Assembly (NCBI RefSeq): GCF_000143415.4
Contig: NW_003314301.1
Coordinates: 390,242 to 454,241, forward strand
Length of the DNA: 64,000 nt
Source of the DNA: Selaginella moellendorffii
Taxonomy: Eukaryota > Streptophyta > Lycopodiopsida > Selaginellales > Selaginellaceae
Reading direction: 5' to 3'
The notes below the pieces were generated by a model. It was given only the letters and a program-made list of their open reading frames with translations. It made no database searches and was not told the DNA's origin. Of this stretch, positions 23,517 through 34,802 are shown one piece after another. The translations under genes and the position numbers were made by a program. Positions within the stretch are counted from its first letter, which is position 1. Each line of letters starts with the position of its first letter.

Positions 23517-26150
23517 ATGAGGTGGGTCTTTTTGAAGGGGATCTTCAGGGCCTTCCACACCAAAAGAACTCCTCCGCCATCGTCACAGCTCGAGCTGACG
23601 ACGAAGAAGAACAGCCGCGATGCGAAAGAGGTGCTCGAGAATTACGACAGTTTGAAGAAGCAGGGAGTGAAGCCCAGCATTTCTCTCATTGTCTCGGCAT
23701 TGAAGGCATGCAGCGGTTTGAAAGACTTGAAGAAGGGCATGAGGATCCATTCGGAGATCATAAGCAGTGGTAACGATGGAAACATCTTCGTTCAGAGCAC
23801 ACTCGTGGACATGTATTCCAAGTGTGGAAGCATGGCTGATGCCCGGCGGGTTTTCAACTCCATGTGTCATCCCAACGTTGTATCCTGGACGGTGATCATC
23901 TCGGGGTACGTTCAGTGTGGAGAGCCGGAGACTTCTCTCAAGCTTTTCGAGCTCATGCAGGAGAAAGGTGTGTCGCCTAACGAGCGAACATACGTTGCTG
24001 CGATCAGAGCCTGCTCTAGCCTTGGTACTCGAGAGGACGGAAAACAGGCTGATGGGAAAGTCACAAAGGCTGCTAGCTTGGAGACAGGCCGGTTGATACA
24101 TTCCCAGCTTGCGAGCAAAGGCTACGAGCGTGACGCTTTTGTTGCGAGCTCTCTCGTGGATATGTACTCCAAGTGTGGAAGTATGGAGGATGCACGGAAT
24201 GTCTTCGACAAGATGACAAGGTGGGACTTGATATCGTGGACTGCAGTGATTTTGGGCTATTCTCGAAGCGGTGATGGAGGACAGGCTCTGGATTTATTCT
24301 CGAGGATGCAAGACGAAGGCTTTGTGCCAGATCCTCGAACGTTTCTGGCTGCTATCAACGCATGCACTAGCCTTGCGGCCAAGGAAGTGGGGAAACAGGT
24401 TCAAGGAAAGCTCGTGAAAGTCGAGTGTTTGGCTAGAGGCACTACCATCCATTCTCAGCTTTCAAAATTTGGACATGACCGGTCTGATCTATTCGTGGCG
24501 AGTGGCTTGGTGGACATGTACGCTAAGTGTGGCAGCATGGTGGATTCCCGGCGAGTTTTCGAGGCGATGAAGCAGCGTAGCCTGGTGTCATGGACTTCGA
24601 TCATACTTGGCTACGCTCAGAGTGGAGAGCAACCAGAGCTGGCTCTCGATTTGTTTACTCGGATGCAAGCGGAAGGTTTTCAGCCCAATGCTCGGACTTT
24701 CGTCGCTGCTTTGAAGGCCTGCTCAAGCTTGGGTGACAACAAAGAAGGCGAGAAACAGGCTACAGCGCTAGCGAAAGGACGACAAATTCACTTGCAGCTC
24801 TCAAAGCACGGGTACGAATCTGATACATTCGTCTCTAACTCTCTCGTGGATATGTATGCAAAGTGTGGAAGCATGACCGAGGCCCGTCAGGTTTTCGAAG
24901 GCATGAAAAGCCATACAGCGGTATCATGGAACGCGATCATCATGGGCTACGCTCAAGCTGGCGAAGGCGAGCAGGCTCTAGAGCTCTTCTCACGCATGAA
25001 AGAGAAGGGATTCGTGCCTGATGTTCCAACGTACGTCTCGGCACTCAAGGCTTGCAGCAGCCTGGCGGCTCTCGAGTCCGGAAGGAGAATCCACGACGAG
25101 CTCAGCAGTGCTGGATACGGAAAAGATGACATGGTGGTCAACTCGCTGATCAGTCTCTACGGCAAGTGTGGCAGCCTGGTGGAAGCTCAGCAGGTGTTTG
25201 ATTCAACGTCCAAGCGGGATTTGATAAGCTGGAGCGCGTTGATAGCAGGATATGGCTACCAGGGTGACACAAAGCAGGCTTTTGATCTCTTCGAGAGGAT
25301 GCAAAACGAGGAACGCCTCCAGCCGGACGGTGTAACTTTCCTGTCGATCCTCACGGCTTGCAGCCACGCCGGGCTCGTGGACAGAGGCAAGGAATACTTC
25401 CAGGCGATGTGCTCTGACTACGTGATAACTCCCAGCATCGAGCACTACACTTGCATGGTCGACTTGCTGGGCCGGGCCAACCATCTCGACGACGCGGTAG
25501 CGATGGTGCGAGGCATGCCTTACGAGCCAAACTCGACCGTGTGGATGACGCTGCTGGGGGCTTGCCGGAAGTGGAAGAACGCAAAGATTGGAAAGGTGGC
25601 GTTTGAGTCGCTGGTGAGGATCGACGAGAAAGATGGCGCGGCGTACGTTCTCATGGCGGACACTTACGCGAGCCTCGGGTTGTGGGAGGAGAGCGCGAGA
25701 GTAAACGCGATGAGGAGGAATGCGAAGGCTTGGAAGAAGCAGGGACAGAGCTGGTGGGTCGATCGTGCCGGGAAGATCCACAGGTTTGGAGCTGGAGACT
25801 CGACGCATCCACAGATCGAGGAGATTCGCGCGAGGATGAGAGAAGTGGTGGCTCGGATCAAGGAAGAAGGCTACGTTCCCGACGTGAGCAGTGTGCTGTA
25901 TAACATCAGCGACGAGGACAAGGAGGCTGCGCTGTGTGGACACAGCGAGAAGCTGGCCATCGGGTGTGCGCTCGTCAACTCGGCTCCAGGGACGAGCGTG
26001 AGGATCGCCAAGAACTTGCGAGTTTGCGAGGATTGTCACAAGGCCACGGAGGTTATATCGAGAGTGGAGCGGCGAGTGGTGGTGTGTAGAGACGCGAACA
26101 GGTTCCACGAGTTTAGAGATGGCAAGTGCTCATGTGGTGGATTTTGGTGA
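23517..26150 (+). CDS. PLS-type PPR protein with E, E+ and DYW-like deaminase domain
   Basis: Intronless, 877 aa. The N-terminus (RWVFLKGIFRAFHTKR) is basic and could target an organelle. Five S-type repeats carry (M/L)Y(S/A/G)KCGS, interleaved with P and L repeats such as VSWTVIISGYVQCGEPETSL. Several L-type repeats have an extra about 12-residue spacer between KACSSL and IH (for example REDGKQADGKVTKAASLETG). The E region (WMTLLGACRKWKNAKIGKVA) precedes the DYW domain, which has HSEKLAIG (zinc His and catalytic Glu) and CEDCHKATEVIS (zinc Cys pair). The protein ends GGFW instead of the usual DYW. Such proteins bind organellar RNA and perform C-to-U editing. The target site cannot be predicted by eye. 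Confidence 0.93.
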   Translation: MRWVFLKGIFRAFHTKRTPPPSSQLELTTKKNSRDAKEVLENYDSLKKQGVKPSISLIVSALKACSGLKDLKKGMRIHSEIISSGNDGNIFVQSTLVDMYSKCGSMADARRVFNSMCHPNVVSWTVIISGYVQCGEPETSLKLFELMQEKGVSPNERTYVAAIRACSSLGTREDGKQADGKVTKAASLETGRLIHSQLASKGYERDAFVASSLVDMYSKCGSMEDARNVFDKMTRWDLISWTAVILGYSRSGDGGQALDLFSRMQDEGFVPDPRTFLAAINACTSLAAKEVGKQVQGKLVKVECLARGTTIHSQLSKFGHDRSDLFVASGLVDMYAKCGSMVDSRRVFEAMKQRSLVSWTSIILGYAQSGEQPELALDLFTRMQAEGFQPNARTFVAALKACSSLGDNKEGEKQATALAKGRQIHLQLSKHGYESDTFVSNSLVDMYAKCGSMTEARQVFEGMKSHTAVSWNAIIMGYAQAGEGEQALELFSRMKEKGFVPDVPTYVSALKACSSLAALESGRRIHDELSSAGYGKDDMVVNSLISLYGKCGSLVEAQQVFDSTSKRDLISWSALIAGYGYQGDTKQAFDLFERMQNEERLQPDGVTFLSILTACSHAGLVDRGKEYFQAMCSDYVITPSIEHYTCMVDLLGRANHLDDAVAMVRGMPYEPNSTVWMTLLGACRKWKNAKIGKVAFESLVRIDEKDGAAYVLMADTYASLGLWEESARVNAMRRNAKAWKKQGQSWWVDRAGKIHRFGAGDSTHPQIEEIRARMREVVARIKEEGYVPDVSSVLYNISDEDKEAALCGHSEKLAIGCALVNSAPGTSVRIAKNLRVCEDCHKATEVISRVERRVVVCRDANRFHEFRDGKCSCGGFW

Positions 26151-26447
26151 GTGGAAAAATGACAAGTTTTTTCACTCTTGTTCACCGTTATGTGTTCTTC
26201 TATTGTAGCCAATGCAGTGCTCAATGACAAAAATGAGGAGTTAATCAGAATCCAAATATGTTCGATTCCGATTGACAATCAACTCAAGAACATCAAGTTG
26301 AGATATCCTCTTCTTCTTTACATATGTTCTTCTTTTTTTAAAAATAAAGGATCTTATCTCATTTATTTTTTCAAGTTTGTCAGGAAATCTGAGAGCCTGT
26401 TTCCAAAGGATCACGTTAGAGCTCAAGAACAAGGAGATCCACCTGTT

Positions 26448-27815
26448 TCACCTGATATTTTTTGCAATTACAGTGGTTCCATCCGCGGCTCCCAGGTGCC
26501 GGAGCTTCACTTCTTCCTTTGTACCATCACCATAAGCGTGCTGCGAAATCAATCCACACAAACTTAGCTCGATGGAAACTTAACGAAGAACAAAACTTTA
26601 CCCTGTAGAAGCAGCTAGTTCCAAACGGACAAGTGCTATTTCCATATTCAAAATACTTACAGTCGATCGAACTAGCAGCGAGAAAAACGAAGTAAGTTAC
26701 TTGGAAACCAAGATCAAGAAAGAAAACGATAGACATACCTGAGCTTGTTCTTGTATCCGTTTACAATCTCTTCCTTTTCCTCCGTGTTGGAATACCAAAC
26801 AACGCTGGGAATCACGTAATGCGATGAAACTCGGCAAATCGGACAAGCTCGAACGATGGTTTCCAGATCCATGCCGGGGCGAGTGCCACCTCTCCAATCT
26901 CGTATACACGCGATGCAAAACGGATGATCACACCCGGACAAGATCCCAAACTTCCGGTCGGACATGGAAGGCTTGGACAGAACACGCTCCAAACAAACGC
27001 TACACTCGATGTCCTGGCTCATGCGGAGTAACTCGAGACGCTTCTGGCTACGCACACACTGCTCCCTGTGTTCTTCCCTCTCGGCCTCTCGAAAGGGATG
27101 CAAGCAATGCTTACCGCAGCTCTCGCACAGATCGCCATGGAGATTGGAGCACGAGTTTCCATAGGGGCAGTAGCCGGCGGCGGCGAAAGAACAGATGGGA
27201 CGATCGGCCAGATCCAAGCTTGCGGTGTCTGGAGCTTGGAACTCTTCCCAGGGATCCGGCTCGAAGGTGTCGAAGGTAGCGAGAGATGGCGATGGAGCTG
27301 GAGGAGGGACTAGAGGACGCTCTTGCCAGGCGTTTAGAAGAGGTAACTTGGTGGGCGATGGAGCTGGCGGAGAAGTGGCGGTGGCGGCGGTGGAGGTGGT
27401 CGCGGAAGAGCTGGGAGCTTGCGAAAAATTTGTTTTTGGAGATGGATGATCTTCGGTGGAAGATGGAGATGGAGCGGGATTAAACGGTGGAACAAATGGA
27501 AGCTTTGGGCGAGGGAGTCTTACGTGCTCGTAGCGGCAGCGGCTGCCATAGGAGCAAACACCGCGCTGGTAAAACGTACAAATCTGCGAGGAAAAACGCC
27601 CGAGAAAAAAGCAAGAACAAATGGAATTGGGGATCGAACAAAAAGAGCTTACGTTGCTGGATGGATCGTCGAAGCTGTGGGAGAATTGGCAGGAATCGCC
27701 CTTGAGGCACGCGCCGTGGAGATAATACTTGCAGAGAATTCTACATTGGATCAATCAATTAGCTGGAAAAACGAGAGATTTCTTCTGGGCGGGGCGCGCA
27801 CCTGTGCTGCGGCAT
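26448..27815 (-). CDS. Makorin-type CCCH/RING E3 ubiquitin ligase
   Basis: Five exons: 27815-27802, 27740-27653, 27583-26739, 26671-26602, 26540-26448; about 369 aa. The first coding exon is only 14 nt (MPQH plus a split Arg). Domains in order: CCCH finger ([19 protein letters not shown]), second CCCH finger ([19 protein letters not shown]), Pro/Ser-rich linker, third finger ([20 protein letters not shown]), the makorin Cys-His motif ([11 protein letters not shown]), a C3HC4 RING ([26 protein letters not shown]) and a final CCCH finger ([19 protein letters not shown]). This is the full makorin architecture, so it should bind RNA and ubiquitinate targets. A 5' partial duplicate lies at 29,640-39,300. 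Confidence 0.95.
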
Positions 27816-28032
27816 CACCGCGACGAAGAACCCTACGACCTAATTCCCTAAAGGTAAAAAGTATTAACCACTTATAGACTATAGTGCTGGATTTCGATAC
27901 AAATCCTTTATATGATGAATAAGTGTATGTTGGGTATAATTATATACCACATCATCTTCTACCTTTAACATCTCTTTGGGATGAGATTGCTTTTTCAACA
28001 CTCCTTTATTGTTTTATGAGTTCCAGGCCTTT

Positions 28033-29509
<1,477 letters not shown>

Positions 29510-29639
29510 TTAGTGAAATCTTTGGAGTCTAAAAGTGTGCTTCGAAGTAACTGTGATGCATGACTGGCTTAGTCTAGTCTCACGAGAAGTCGTCTCATCT
29601 ATCAAAATATCAAACTCATCTTGATTAAAACTAGAAAAA

Positions 29640-29674
29640 CTGGGACAACTGGCCAGATCCAAGCTTGCAGTATC
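29640..29674 (-). pseudogene. Makorin pseudogene, left fragment
   Basis: GGCCAGATCCAAGCTTGC and the surrounding bases match the makorin exon 3 at about 27,199-27,230, in the same orientation. The match stops at the gypsy element and resumes on its other side at 34,803. The sequence GTATC at 29,670-29,674 is the target duplication. Confidence 0.8.
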
Positions 29675-29750
29675 TGAAATAAACAAGAGAGCGAACCCTA
29701 GGCCAACCTCTCAACCGTTAAGGCGTTACGGCCTTAAATCCCACAGGCCA
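29675..29750 (-). repeat. 3' LTR of the gypsy element
   Basis: This is the copy downstream of the minus-strand coding region. It starts TGAAATAAAC and shares the GGCGTTACGGCCTTAAATC block with the other LTR. The few differences from the 5' copy, mainly at the inner end, show that the insertion is not recent. The inner border is approximate because the two copies diverge after CCTTAAATC. Confidence 0.75.
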
Positions 29751-29777
29751 TGGAATATTCTCAGAATATTCCCATGG
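29748..29777. repeat. Palindrome next to the 3' LTR
   Basis: CCATGGAATATTCT is mirrored by AGAATATTCCCATGG, with one extra G in the right arm and a single C between the arms. It lies directly inside the short LTR. A hairpin or a protein-binding palindrome is possible, and function is unknown. Confidence 0.75.
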
Positions 29778-30023
29778 TTCGTGTCCCCTCATGACCCAGC
29801 CACATACGGCAGCCTCGAGAAGCTAAACGAGCCTCACATGAAGGGAGTCCAAGGCAATACGGCCATGGAGAAAAGATGTGCAAACGGCAACACCAACATT
29901 GTGACAAACGGCCACAAAAGAAAGAAAGCAATACGGCTTTCTCACATGACAATACAGTCATGGAAACAAGAGAATGAGAATAGAACAAACGGCTTAAATC
30001 ATATAGTAATACGGTTATAGAAC

Positions 30024-30457
30024 TCAATTCTCCCCTTCTTTAGGAATGTCATCCAAGTCATAACCAAAACTCGGAAACACTCTCTTCACGTCATCCTTAG
30101 TTTCCCATGTAGCTTCGTCCATGGAATAACCATTCCATTGAACTAACAACTCCTTAGTTGTTTTCCGGCGTGTTTTCACCAATCTTTGAGCAAGAATATT
30201 GGCCGGACCAGCCTTCTCTGCATCAATCTCTGGAACCTGGATGATGGACTGATCCACAATATCACCAGAGTGCAAACACGCTTTAAGCTTGCTCACATGG
30301 AACGTTGGATGAATCTTCAAACTAACTGGCAAGTCCAAAGTGTATGCAAGATCCCCTACACGCTGTAAAATTCTCCAAGGTCCACAATACCGTGGAGACA
30401 ACTTAGCACTGCCACCTCCTTTTAGAGACCGTTGTGCATCTGATAGCTTAAAGAAAA
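30024..30457 (-). pseudogene. Gypsy integrase C-terminus and chromodomain
   Basis: The frame has the integrase tail (LSPRYCGPWRILQRVGDLAY and LKIHPTFHVSKLKACLHS) followed by a chromodomain (ELLVQWNGYSMDEATWET). Chromodomains steer integration toward particular chromatin. The frame has lost its link to the integrase core because of the solo LTR inserted at 30,463. The join would resume at GDKV on the far side of the insert. Confidence 0.88.
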
Positions 30458-30462
30458 CCTTG

Positions 30463-32300
30463 TGTGAGACACAAAATCCCTAGGCCCCAAAGTGGAGCCG
30501 GAAGGGCGCCACATAGTAGTGGCCGAAGCGAGAGCCAAACGAGCGTAACACGTTTGGACCAAAAGCTCCGACTTGAAAAGTCAAGAGCGGGAGTGGAACT
30601 CCCAACGAAGTGCCCAAGGAACGAGCACGAAGCGAGCAAAAGGCGAGGCTCCAAAAAGGGACCCAAAAGGACCAACACATGACACGTGGGAGTGTCCGAG
30701 ATGGACTCGAGTTGGAGTCCGAAGTGGAGTCCGAAATGGACTCGAGTTGGAGTCCGAAGTGGAGTCCGAGATGGACTCGAGTTGGAGTCCGAAGTGGAGT
30801 CCGAGATGGACTCGAGTTGGAGTCCGAAGTGGAGTCCGAGATGGACCCGAGTTGGAGTCCGAAGTGGAGTCCGAGGTGGACCCGAGATGGACCCGAGTTG
30901 GAGTCCGAGATGGAGTCCGAGGTGGACCCGAGATGGACCCGAGTTGGAGTCCGAAGTGGAGTCCGAGATGGACCCGAGATGGAGTCCGAGATGGAGTCCG
31001 AGATGGAGTCCGAGGTGGACCCGAGATGGACCCGAAATGGAGTCCGAGATGGAGTCCGAGATGGACCCGAGATGGAGTCCGAGATGGAGTCCGAGATGGA
31101 CCCGAGATGGACCCGAGATGGAGTCCGAGATGGAGTTCGAGATGGAGTCCGAAGTCGAGACCGAGACCGGGACCGAGACCGGGACCGAGACCGAGACCGA
31201 GACCGAGATCGGGACCGAGACCGAGACCGAGGCCGAGGCCGAGTCCGAGTCCGAATCTGAGTCCGAGTCCGAGTCCGAGTCCGAGTCTGAGTCCGGAGCC
31301 TGAGAGGGTGAAAGCCCAAAGCGTTCGTCTCCCAGACCCTGGGGGGTTTGGTGAGCTCCAAAAGTATAGTAGGGGGAGGACTGCAGTGGAGCCAGTTTGG
31401 CCAGGAAAGGCCAGTTTGGCCCAGGAAGGGCCAGACCCAGTGTTGGGTGATGAACTGACCACTGGGAAGTCCAAGACTGGAGTGAATACGGACCGACAAG
31501 CGGGGTAGCTTGGTGAAGTGTTCAAGAGCCGGCTCTAGTTCCCCCGGGAGATCGACTGGCCGATGCTCCCAGTCCAAGTGTGGGTGGCACTACCTACTTG
31601 GATACCAGGCGTGGCTCAACGAAACCTCGCTCTAAGCCCATGGCTAGAGCACCTAAAGGCGAAAGGCGGGGAGAGTACCCTGGTGGCTCGCGTAAGGCCA
31701 CGGTGTTCCGAAATGTTGTCCCAAAGGCCTAGACTGTGGAAAGGAAGAGGAGCAGTCCTCTGGGGTAGTGACCAAGGACACAGTCGTGTGGTGAGGAAGT
31801 CCCAGAGGACCATGGGACTTAGTGGTCGGGCCTGTGGGCCTCGACCCAGTGGCAGTGTTGGCAAACACGGCCAGGGGCAGAAAGGGACTTGGTAGGAACT
31901 GACAAAGGGACTTTGGGGAAGGCGATTCCCCAGGTCTGTGGGCATCCCAAGGATGCTAAGGAGTGGATCTAGGATGACCACTCGTGGACAGATGGCCCAG
32001 TCTTGGAGAGCCAAGACTGTGATGCAAGTGGTATTGGACTACCAGTGTGGCAAAGGTGATTGGGCATGGCCTTAGCGTAACGGGCGGCTATGTCGGTGGT
32101 ACCTTTGAGTGTCGGTCATGGGATCGGACACGTGGAGCACTTGGACCAAGTGCAAATGTTGAGTGGCATGGATGCCATTCTCGGGGCTAGCAAGTCCCAA
32201 GTCCTGGATTGGACTTATGGAGGTTGTGAATGAGACTCCTCCAAGTGGTCAGAGGTGTGGTTAAGTGACTAAAGTAGAATGGAAAAATTAGTCACTTACA
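30463..32300 (+). mobile_element. 1838-bp solo LTR nested in the gypsy element
   Basis: The insert starts TGTGAGAC and ends CACTTACA (TG...CA) and is bordered on both sides by CCTTG (30,458-30,462 and 32,301-32,305), a 5-bp target duplication. There are no internal genes. These are the marks of a solo LTR left after recombination. Removing it plus one CCTTG would reconnect GDKV with the downstream FFKLSDAQRSLKGGG frame of the gypsy integrase. It contains a large GA-rich tandem array. A diverged relative lies at 10,372-11,817. Its orientation is unknown, and the parent element is not in the window. Confidence 0.88.
30690..31305. repeat. GA-rich tandem array with a 35-bp unit at its left end
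   Basis: From 30,701 the unit ATGGACTCGAGTTGGAGTCC plus 15 more bases repeats with starts at 30,701, 30,736, 30,771 and 30,806, a 35-bp period. Further right it changes into GAGATGGAGTCC/GAGATGGACCC variants and finally into GACCGAGACCGA and GAGTCCGAGTCC hexamer-like repeats. Because no stop occurs in any frame of the units, several frames on both strands stay open for 200-360 codons. These are not genes. Confidence 0.9.
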
Positions 32301-33480
32301 CCTTGTCACCAACTTTGTACTCTTGATGATGATGATGCTCATCAGCCAATCTTTTGTCTCGTTCTTGAGTTTGCCTCATGTTCAATTTTGCCAACTCAAG
32401 CTTGTCTTGCATATCCTCCAGGAAATCACAAGCATGAGGAACCCGAACCAAAGCTAAATTCAAACTCACAGGAGACCTAGGCTCATAGCCATACATCGCC
32501 ATAAAAGGAGACATGCCAATAGCCGATTGATGAGCGCTATTGTGAGCAAACTGAAGTAAAGGCAAGTATTTCTCCCATACTCCCTGTCGAGTCAAGTTTC
32601 CCACAAAAGACCGTAGCATATCTTCTAATAGCTGATTCATGCGCTCTGTCTGCCCATCAGATTGTGGATGCTCACCACTACTCATGCTCAGCTTAGTCTC
32701 TAGCTTCTCAAAGACCATTTGCCAAAACTTGGACGTGAACTTGGGATCCCGATCACTCACAATGTCACCTGGCAAACCATAGAGACTGAATAACCAATCT
32801 ATAAACAGCTGAGCAAGTTCAGAAGCTTTTATCGTTGTCTTCACAGGGAAGAAGTGAGCCATCTTCGTCAAACGATCCACAACAACCCAAATAGCATCAT
32901 TTCCTCGAAAGGTTTTGGGCAAACCAGTGATAAAGTCCATCGAGATGCTATCCCACTTATTCTCGGGTACATGTAAAGGATGATGGAGGCTAGCGAGCTT
33001 CTGATGATCAACTTTGACCGCCTGGCAGGTCAAACAACCACGTACGTACTTCTCAACATCTGACTTCATCCCAGGCCAAAAGAAATGCCTCTTCACCAAC
33101 ATATACGTTCTCAATACCCCCGGATGCTCAGCACTTGGCATATCATGACACTCAACCAAAATCCGTTTGATGAGTTTGTCAACACAAGGAACCACTACAC
33201 GTCCCTTCTTCACCAGGATTCCATCTCGTATTTCGAATGACGCAAACTTGTCACCCTTCAAATTCGTAGAGGTGTCCCTCAACAAAACCTTCGTGCAAAT
33301 ATCATTGATGAAGGAGTCGAAGTCAGCAAACTCCTTAAGCTCATCCAAGAAATCGCTAGATAGCTTCACGAATGAGATAGAATTTACCATCCTGGATAAC
33401 GCATCAGCCACCTTATTGTCACCTCCATGCTTGTACCAGATCTTAACTGACATTTCTTGCAGGAACTTTTGCCAACGAGC
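32296..33480 (-). pseudogene. Gypsy RNase H end and integrase (zinc-binding plus catalytic core)
   Basis: The frame opens with the RNase H tail (KIWYKHGGDNKVADALSR), then the H2C2 zinc-binding part (HPGVLRTYMLVKRHFFWPGM and YVRGCLTCQAVK), then the integrase core: SMDFITGLPKTF has the first catalytic Asp, VSDRDPKFTSKFWQ the second, and the Glu lies in the SSGEHPQSDGQTERMNQLLE block. It ends at EYKVGDKV, where the solo LTR begins. The catalytic core itself looks intact. Confidence 0.9.
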
Positions 33481-33584
33481 AAGGTGGCCTCAAAGATCCA
33501 CATCTAGAGAGACTGATGATTGGAATCTACATAGAAGTCCGATCTATATAGATAATATTGCCATTCTAGAGTAAGTCAATTCCA

Positions 33585-34740
33585 CTATGTGGCATCAAAC
33601 TTGTGGCTCATGAATGCGAGACAATGCCTAACTTGAAGCAATATGGCCCCAAAAGCACTATCACTCACATCATTGCCTATAATTTCCACCACAATCACCT
33701 TATTATTCATTGACCCTTTCAGAACAATCCTTGCTTTGATGTCCAACTCTATGGCAACAAAAACAATTGCCCTCCGCCTTATCCTTCTCTCGCTGGTCCA
33801 AACAAAGTTTCTTAGCCTCACTACCATCTTCATGCTTCGAGCCATAACAAAACAATAGTTGTTTCTTCCCCGAATATGAAGCATTGGCGAGCTGGTCATC
33901 ACGTTGACTACTCCGTAGACCATCTCGTCGACCAGAGTTGACCGAGTTGACTGACAGTTCGGGCGAAAAGATCTGAGCCTTAGTGATAGCATCAGTCAAT
34001 GTTGCTGGAAAATCCTTCTTGACCTTTTGCTACACATCCACCGAGCTCAATCCTTTGATAAAACATTGCACCTTTAGTAGCTCATTATAGGTGCCTGTGA
34101 GACTAAGGCAAAGATCATGGAACTTGCAGACATACGCATCCAAAGACAGAGTCCCTTGCCGGATCTCTAACAACTGATTCACAAGATCAACTTCTTCAAA
34201 CTTCTTGACAAATGAAGTGCAGAAAACCTTTGTCAAATTAGTCCAAGAAGTCGGCTTCGGATTAGCTTTGATGTAGTTCTTCCACCACGAAGAAGCATGG
34301 CCCGTAAGCTTCGTCACAAAGAAATCTATCTTCACCTTATCCTCACAAGGATTGTGAGACCAACAACTTTCCCACAATTCCAACCAAGAATCAACCTCTT
34401 GACTATCACAAACATTTGGTGATGATTTCCATTCCACGATACCATAATCCTTGGCATGCTTGATATACCAATGGTAATCACGGACATGAGATTGATTCAA
34501 CCCTTGAGGGTTTATGCGAAGCAAGAAATCCTTAATGAGATTGACATAATCCTTAACTTCCTTTATGTCGCTCTGAACCTCAGAAATCTGGCGTCCTTGC
34601 CACACAACGACATCATCAAGAGTTTCTTCCACATCATCATGGCTATCATCACTAATGCCATACTTCTCATCAGGATCAATGTCTTGCTCTCCCGCCATCC
34701 CCAAAAGAACGTGCTGCTCCGATACCAATGAAACGAACAA
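33585..34740 (-). pseudogene. Gypsy gag and RNase H remnant with protease and reverse transcriptase deleted
   Basis: About 34,740-34,030 is a gag-like frame (VDSWLELWESCWSHNPCEDK, HASSWWKNYIKANPKPTSW, LEIRQGTLSLDAYVCKFHDL). After a stop, another frame has a zinc knuckle, CFCCHRVGHQSKDC. Almost immediately afterwards comes SDSAFGAILLQVRHCLAFMS, which belongs to RNase H. Protease and the whole reverse transcriptase between knuckle and RNase H are therefore missing. About 95 bp at 33,490-33,585 does not fit either neighbour. Confidence 0.82.
34715..34728 (-). other. Primer-binding site for initiator tRNA-Met
   Basis: Immediately inside the 5' LTR the minus strand reads TTGGTATCGGAGCA. This differs at one base from the TGGTATCAGAGC complement of plant initiator tRNA-Met 3' end that most gypsy elements use. 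It fixes the orientation of the element and the inner edge of the short LTR. Confidence 0.85.
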
Positions 34741-34802
34741 GAGAGCGAACCCTAGGCCAGCCTCTCAACCCTTAAGGCGTTACAGCCTTAAATCTCGTGT
34801 CA
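34729..34802 (-). repeat. 5' LTR of the gypsy element
   Basis: This LTR is 74 bp, from TGAAACGAAC to CTCGTGTCA. The primer-binding site on its inner side and GTATC on its outer side define both borders. It is far shorter than normal gypsy LTRs (several hundred bp), so a promoter and polyadenylation signal would have to be very compact. Confidence 0.85.

Larger units (their letters stand above)
29675..34802 (-). mobile_element. Ty3/gypsy chromovirus-like retrotransposon with very short LTRs, internally deleted
   Basis: The element begins TG and ends CA and is flanked by the 5-bp duplication GTATC. Terminal repeats of about 75 bp (29,675-29,750 and 34,729-34,802) share AACAAGAGAGCGAACCCTAG and the rest with few changes. 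Inside, on the minus strand in order: a primer-binding site complementary to initiator tRNA-Met, a gag-like frame, a CCHC knuckle, an RNase H remnant, zinc-binding and core integrase, and a C-terminal chromodomain. Protease and reverse transcriptase are missing, so it cannot move by itself. A 1.84-kb solo LTR splits the integrase from the chromodomain. Without that insert the element is about 3.3 kb. Confidence 0.9.

Noticed and set aside
25203-26108. 301-codon minus-strand frame opposite the PPR gene
   Set aside because: Antisense shadow of the GC-rich PPR/DYW coding sequence; no family features.
29753-29771. Heat-shock element GAATATTC-TCA-GAATATTC
   Set aside because: The spacing between the central TTC and GAA is three bases rather than two, so it does not fit the standard element; kept only as a palindrome.
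29781-30020. Plus-strand 79-codon frame
   Set aside because: Lies in the non-coding 3' part of the gypsy element; residues follow the ACGGC repeats.
30480-31577. Open frames of 200-365 codons on both strands (SRSRSRSR-, RWSPRWTRD-, VESEMES-type proteins)
   Set aside because: They are produced by the stop-free GA-rich tandem array inside the solo LTR; both strands and several frames are open at once.
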